NCBI GenBank assembly: GCA_020433835.1
Contig: JAGRBY010000305.1
Location: forward strand, 1 to 8,506
Direction: 5' to 3'
Source of the DNA: Anaerolineae bacterium
GTDB lineage: Bacteria > Chloroflexota > Anaerolineae > 4572-78 > J111
Length of the DNA stretch: 8,506 nt
Made by a program: the position numbers and the translations under genes. Of this stretch, positions 6,840 through 8,506 are shown piece after piece. The notes beneath the pieces are model-generated. The model saw only the letters and a program-made list of their open reading frames with translations. It did no database searches and was not told the origin of the DNA. Position 1 is the stretch's first letter, and each line of letters opens with the position of its first letter.

Positions 6840-7880
6840 ATGACAACTCGAAAAGTACGTGTCGCATTAAATGGCTATGGCGTTATCGGTAAACGGATTG
6901 CCGATGCCGTGGCCTTGCAAGAGGATATGGAATTGGTCGGTGTGGCCGACGTCGTTAGCGACTGGCGGATTAAGATTGCCCAGGAGAAAGGGTATCCCAT
7001 TTATGCTTCCACGCCCGAAGCCGCGGCCTCAATGCGTGAGGCGGGTCTGAAGGTAGCCGGTCACCTCGACGATTTGCTAAGCCAGGTCGATGTCGTGGCC
7101 GATGCTGCGCCGAAGAAAATCGCGGCGGCGAACCTGGAGAAGTACCAGACCGCCGGCGTAAAAGCCATCTTCCAGGGCGGCGAGAAGCACAGCCTGACCG
7201 GCCACTCCTTTGTCGCCCAGGCCAATTACGAGACGGCTTTGGGCCGCGATCTAACCCGTGTAGTGTCGTGCAACACCACCAGCATTGTCCGCACCCTGGG
7301 TGCGCTTCAGAAGGCCGGTTTGCTGAAAAAGGCACGCGGTGTGTTAGTTCGCCGCGCCACCGACCCGTGGGAGTCGGACCACGGCGGAGTGATGAACACC
7401 GTCGTCCCTGAACAACACGTCCCATCCCATCAAGGGCCAGATGCCCAAACGGTTATCCCCGAACTGGATGTGATGACGATGGCGCTGGTCGCCTCCCACA
7501 CCACCAGCCACCTCCACGCCTGGAGTGTCGAACTGACTCGACCGTCCAGTCGAGACGAAGTGTTGGAGATCTTTCGTTCGGCTCCCCGGATTGCTTTTTT
7601 GCAGATGGCTGACGGTATGGTCGCCCTCAACAGCACGTTGGAGTTGATGAGCGATCTGGGCCGACCGCGCGGGGATATGTGGGAAGTGGCGCTCTGGGCC
7701 GATGCCTTGACGGTGCGAGGCAATGAGCTTTTTTACAACTACCAGGTCTACAACCAGGCCATTGTCGTCCCGGAGACCATCGACGCCATCCGCGCGTTGA
7801 CCGAGCTTGAGACAGATGGCTTCCGCTCTATCGCCAAAACCGATCAGGCCCTAGGCATCGTCCGTGATTTTGTACGCTAA
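6840..7880 (+). CDS. gap: type II (archaeal-type) glyceraldehyde-3-phosphate dehydrogenase
   Basis: This 346-residue cytosolic enzyme oxidises and phosphorylates glyceraldehyde 3-phosphate to 1,3-bisphosphoglycerate with NAD(P)+, acting in glycolysis or gluconeogenesis. The N-terminus carries the Rossmann nucleotide-binding motif ALNGYGVIGKRIADAV. The catalytic cysteine is C144 in VSCNTTS. The later cluster TTSHLHAW (221-228) holds candidate catalytic histidines H224 and H226. The length and the SCNTT context fit the archaeal class (EC 1.2.1.59) rather than the usual bacterial type I enzyme, whose active site reads ASCTTN. The enzyme class is therefore secure in outline, while cofactor preference is not visible. 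The gene stands alone with its own ribosome-binding site and a strong terminator after it. Its G+C content is high and like that of the two-component genes, so recent arrival is not indicated. Confidence 0.92.
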   Translation: MTTRKVRVALNGYGVIGKRIADAVALQEDMELVGVADVVSDWRIKIAQEKGYPIYASTPEAAASMREAGLKVAGHLDDLLSQVDVVADAAPKKIAAANLEKYQTAGVKAIFQGGEKHSLTGHSFVAQANYETALGRDLTRVVSCNTTSIVRTLGALQKAGLLKKARGVLVRRATDPWESDHGGVMNTVVPEQHVPSHQGPDAQTVIPELDVMTMALVASHTTSHLHAWSVELTRPSSRDEVLEIFRSAPRIAFLQMADGMVALNSTLELMSDLGRPRGDMWEVALWADALTVRGNELFYNYQVYNQAIVVPETIDAIRALTELETDGFRSIAKTDQALGIVRDFVR

Positions 7881-7919
7881 GGATGACGTACCGGCTAAAA
7901 GACTGAATCTATTGGACTC

Positions 7920-7957
7920 AAAAAGAGCAGCCAAGTCGTCACTTGGCTGCTCTTTTT
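7920..7957. terminator. strong, probably bidirectional terminator after GAPDH
   Basis: AAAAAGAGCAGCCAAGT (7920-7936) and ACTTGGCTGCTCTTTTT (7941-7957) form a perfect 17-bp stem with a 4-base CGTC loop. The T5 run on the right and A5 run on the left allow function on both strands. It lies 39 bases after the GAPDH stop. Confidence 0.92.
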
Positions 7958-7959
7958 AT

Positions 7960-7967
7960 TTGGAGAC
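7960..7967 (+). repeat. left copy of 8-bp target-site duplication
   Basis: TTGGAGAC abuts the left terminal repeat of the small mobile element and is identical to 8088-8095. Confidence 0.75.
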
Positions 7968-8087
7968 GTAACTACTCAGCGGTGGTGACTTTTTGCGTCA
8001 TGCCCGCACGTTTTTAGTGGGAATCCATTCGTTGGCCTTAAGTGGATGCCCGATAAAAACATTCGGGCATGACGGCTGAGTAGTTAC
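7968..8087. mobile_element. 120-bp MITE-like element with 13-bp terminal inverted repeats
   Basis: The ends GTAACTACTCAGC (7968-7980) and GCTGAGTAGTTAC (8075-8087) are perfect inverted repeats. They are flanked by identical TTGGAGAC copies directly against each end, as expected for a transposition event with an 8-bp target duplication. No transposase can fit inside. A 5'-GTAA terminus and 8-bp duplication are traits known for the IS66 family, so mobilisation by an IS66-like transposase is a reasonable inference. The interior holds a 15-base unpaired stretch (7981-7995) and a long imperfect palindrome (7996-8074). The insertion lies ten bases beyond the GAPDH terminator, where it should disturb no gene. 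Confidence 0.75.
7996..8074. repeat. long imperfect palindrome inside the MITE
   Basis: Bases 7996-8027 pair with 8043-8074 over 32 positions, with four mismatches and one G-T wobble, around a 15-base loop. The outer CGTCATGCCCG/CGGGCATGACG arms are perfect over 11 bp, and GTTTTTA/TAAAAAC (8010-8016, 8054-8060) pair further in. Each half also folds alone; for example ATGCCCGA at 8046-8053 pairs with TTCGGGCAT at 8062-8070. It resembles the CGTCATNCCCG type of dispersed intergenic palindrome seen in many bacteria (from memory). Confidence 0.75.
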
Positions 8088-8095
8088 TTGGAGAC
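8088..8095 (+). repeat. right copy of 8-bp target-site duplication
   Basis: TTGGAGAC is identical to 7960-7967 and abuts the right terminal repeat. Confidence 0.75.
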
Positions 8096-8230
8096 AATGA
8101 TGGGTGAGTTGCAATCCCACGTCGGCGTAAGAAGTTGGTTGGAAGCCCGGTTTGGGTTTCAAATCCATCACCAGCGGCAATCCCAAATAGGTCATGACGG
8201 ATATTCACTGATTTTTATCACACCTTTGCT

Positions 8231-8262
8231 ATTCTCTGTGAGAATCTGTGTCCATCTGTGGA
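8231..8262 (+). repeat. three TCTGTG units with a 10-base period
   Basis: TCTGTG occurs at 8235-8240, 8245-8250 and 8255-8260, exactly ten bases apart, so the units face the same side of the helix. The last unit is enclosed by a small inverted repeat (TCCA at 8251-8254, TGGA at 8259-8262). I recall similar ATCTGTGTCCATCTGTGG strings as dispersed intergenic repeats in environmental bacteria, but cannot confirm this here. Confidence 0.45.
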
Positions 8263-8368
8263 CTCTTTAAGGCTTTTAAATTCTTACGGTCTTAACAAGC
8301 AAGAATTGAGGCTATTCACTATGATAAACACCAGCCGGCAACCTATGAGAATTTTTCTTGTAAATTTT

Positions 8369-8395
8369 TTGCGGCAAGAGTGGGTATGCTATACT
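8369..8395 (+). promoter_or_regulatory. candidate sigma-70-type promoter
   Basis: TATACT at 8390-8395 is one base from the -10 consensus and is preceded by TG one base upstream (extended -10, 8387-8388). A TTGCGG -35-like hexamer lies at 8369-8374, with a short 15-base spacer. Transcription would start near 8402 and run out of the window, fitting a gene beyond the right edge. Confidence 0.35.
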
Positions 8396-8506
8396 TAAAG
8401 CGATTTCGTTTTCAACCTCATTTTGATGCCTCCTCCTTCGTTCCAGCATTAAACCTGCGATTATGCCATCGTCCTGATAACCTCCCTTGAAAATAGGTTT
8501 AGTAGG

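Larger units (their letters stand above)
8096..8506. other. intergenic region without a supported gene
   Basis: These 411 bases hold short open frames on both strands, but none has a convincing start, ribosome-binding site or recognisable product. GCAATCCCA occurs twice (8111-8119, 8177-8185). A three-fold TCTGTG repeat lies at 8235-8260 and a promoter-like site at 8369-8395. The last bases (GGTTTAGTAGG) could be part of the leader of a gene starting beyond the window, but this cannot be judged. Confidence 0.6.

Noticed and set aside
6970..7425. 151-codon open frame on the minus strand inside the GAPDH gene
   Set aside because: It is a shadow of a GC-rich gene: arginine-, glycine- and proline-rich low-complexity translation, with the + strand fully explained by a recognised enzyme.
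7998..8270. Short open frames on both strands across the MITE and the following gap
   Set aside because: They run through the mobile element or its junction, have poor starts and give no recognisable product.

Overview
The window looks like a chromosomal segment of a bacterium, most likely a member of the Chloroflexota (Anaerolineae-like). This is inferred from three things: soluble PAS-GAF-HisKA_3 kinases paired with NarL/LuxR regulators, an archaeal-type (type II) glyceraldehyde-3-phosphate dehydrogenase in an otherwise bacterial setting, and ATPases with a GxRRxGKTSLL Walker A and a C-terminal helical hairpin. All genes with good support lie on the + strand. No rRNA, tRNA or CRISPR array was seen.

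Layout. Bases 1-114 hold the 3' end of an unrecognised gene, followed by an AT-rich gap (115-579). Bases 580-3931 hold a two-gene module that is AT-richer than the genes after it. Its first protein joins an N-terminal receiver domain, an AAA/STAND-like ATPase and a complete histidine kinase core. Its second is a stand-alone ATPase of the same kind with a winged-helix region and a C-terminal helical hairpin. Bases 4168-6584 hold a GC-richer two-component pair: a cytosolic PAS-GAF kinase and a NarL-type response regulator. They are separated by a perfect 16-bp inverted repeat whose arms are themselves palindromes. A terminator (6616-6654) closes this unit. Bases 6840-7880 encode the type II GAPDH, with its own ribosome-binding site and a strong terminator (7920-7957). 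The remaining ~550 bases carry no gene that I can support. They do hold a small non-autonomous mobile element (7968-8087) with 13-bp terminal inverted repeats, an exact 8-bp target duplication and a long imperfect palindrome inside, then a three-fold 10-bp-period repeat and a promoter-like site.

How the parts may work together. The 580-3931 pair looks like an NTP-dependent signalling module. Two related ATPases, one fused to phosphotransfer domains, could form a mixed assembly that controls kinase activity. The 4168-6584 pair is a conventional cytosolic two-component system whose regulator probably binds nearby DNA; the GTGAC-N-GTCAC palindromes are candidate sites. The GAPDH is a central carbon enzyme with no evident functional link to its neighbours. 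The strongest structural discovery is the 120-bp MITE-like element. The most unusual protein architecture is the receiver-ATPase-kinase fusion next to its ATPase relative.
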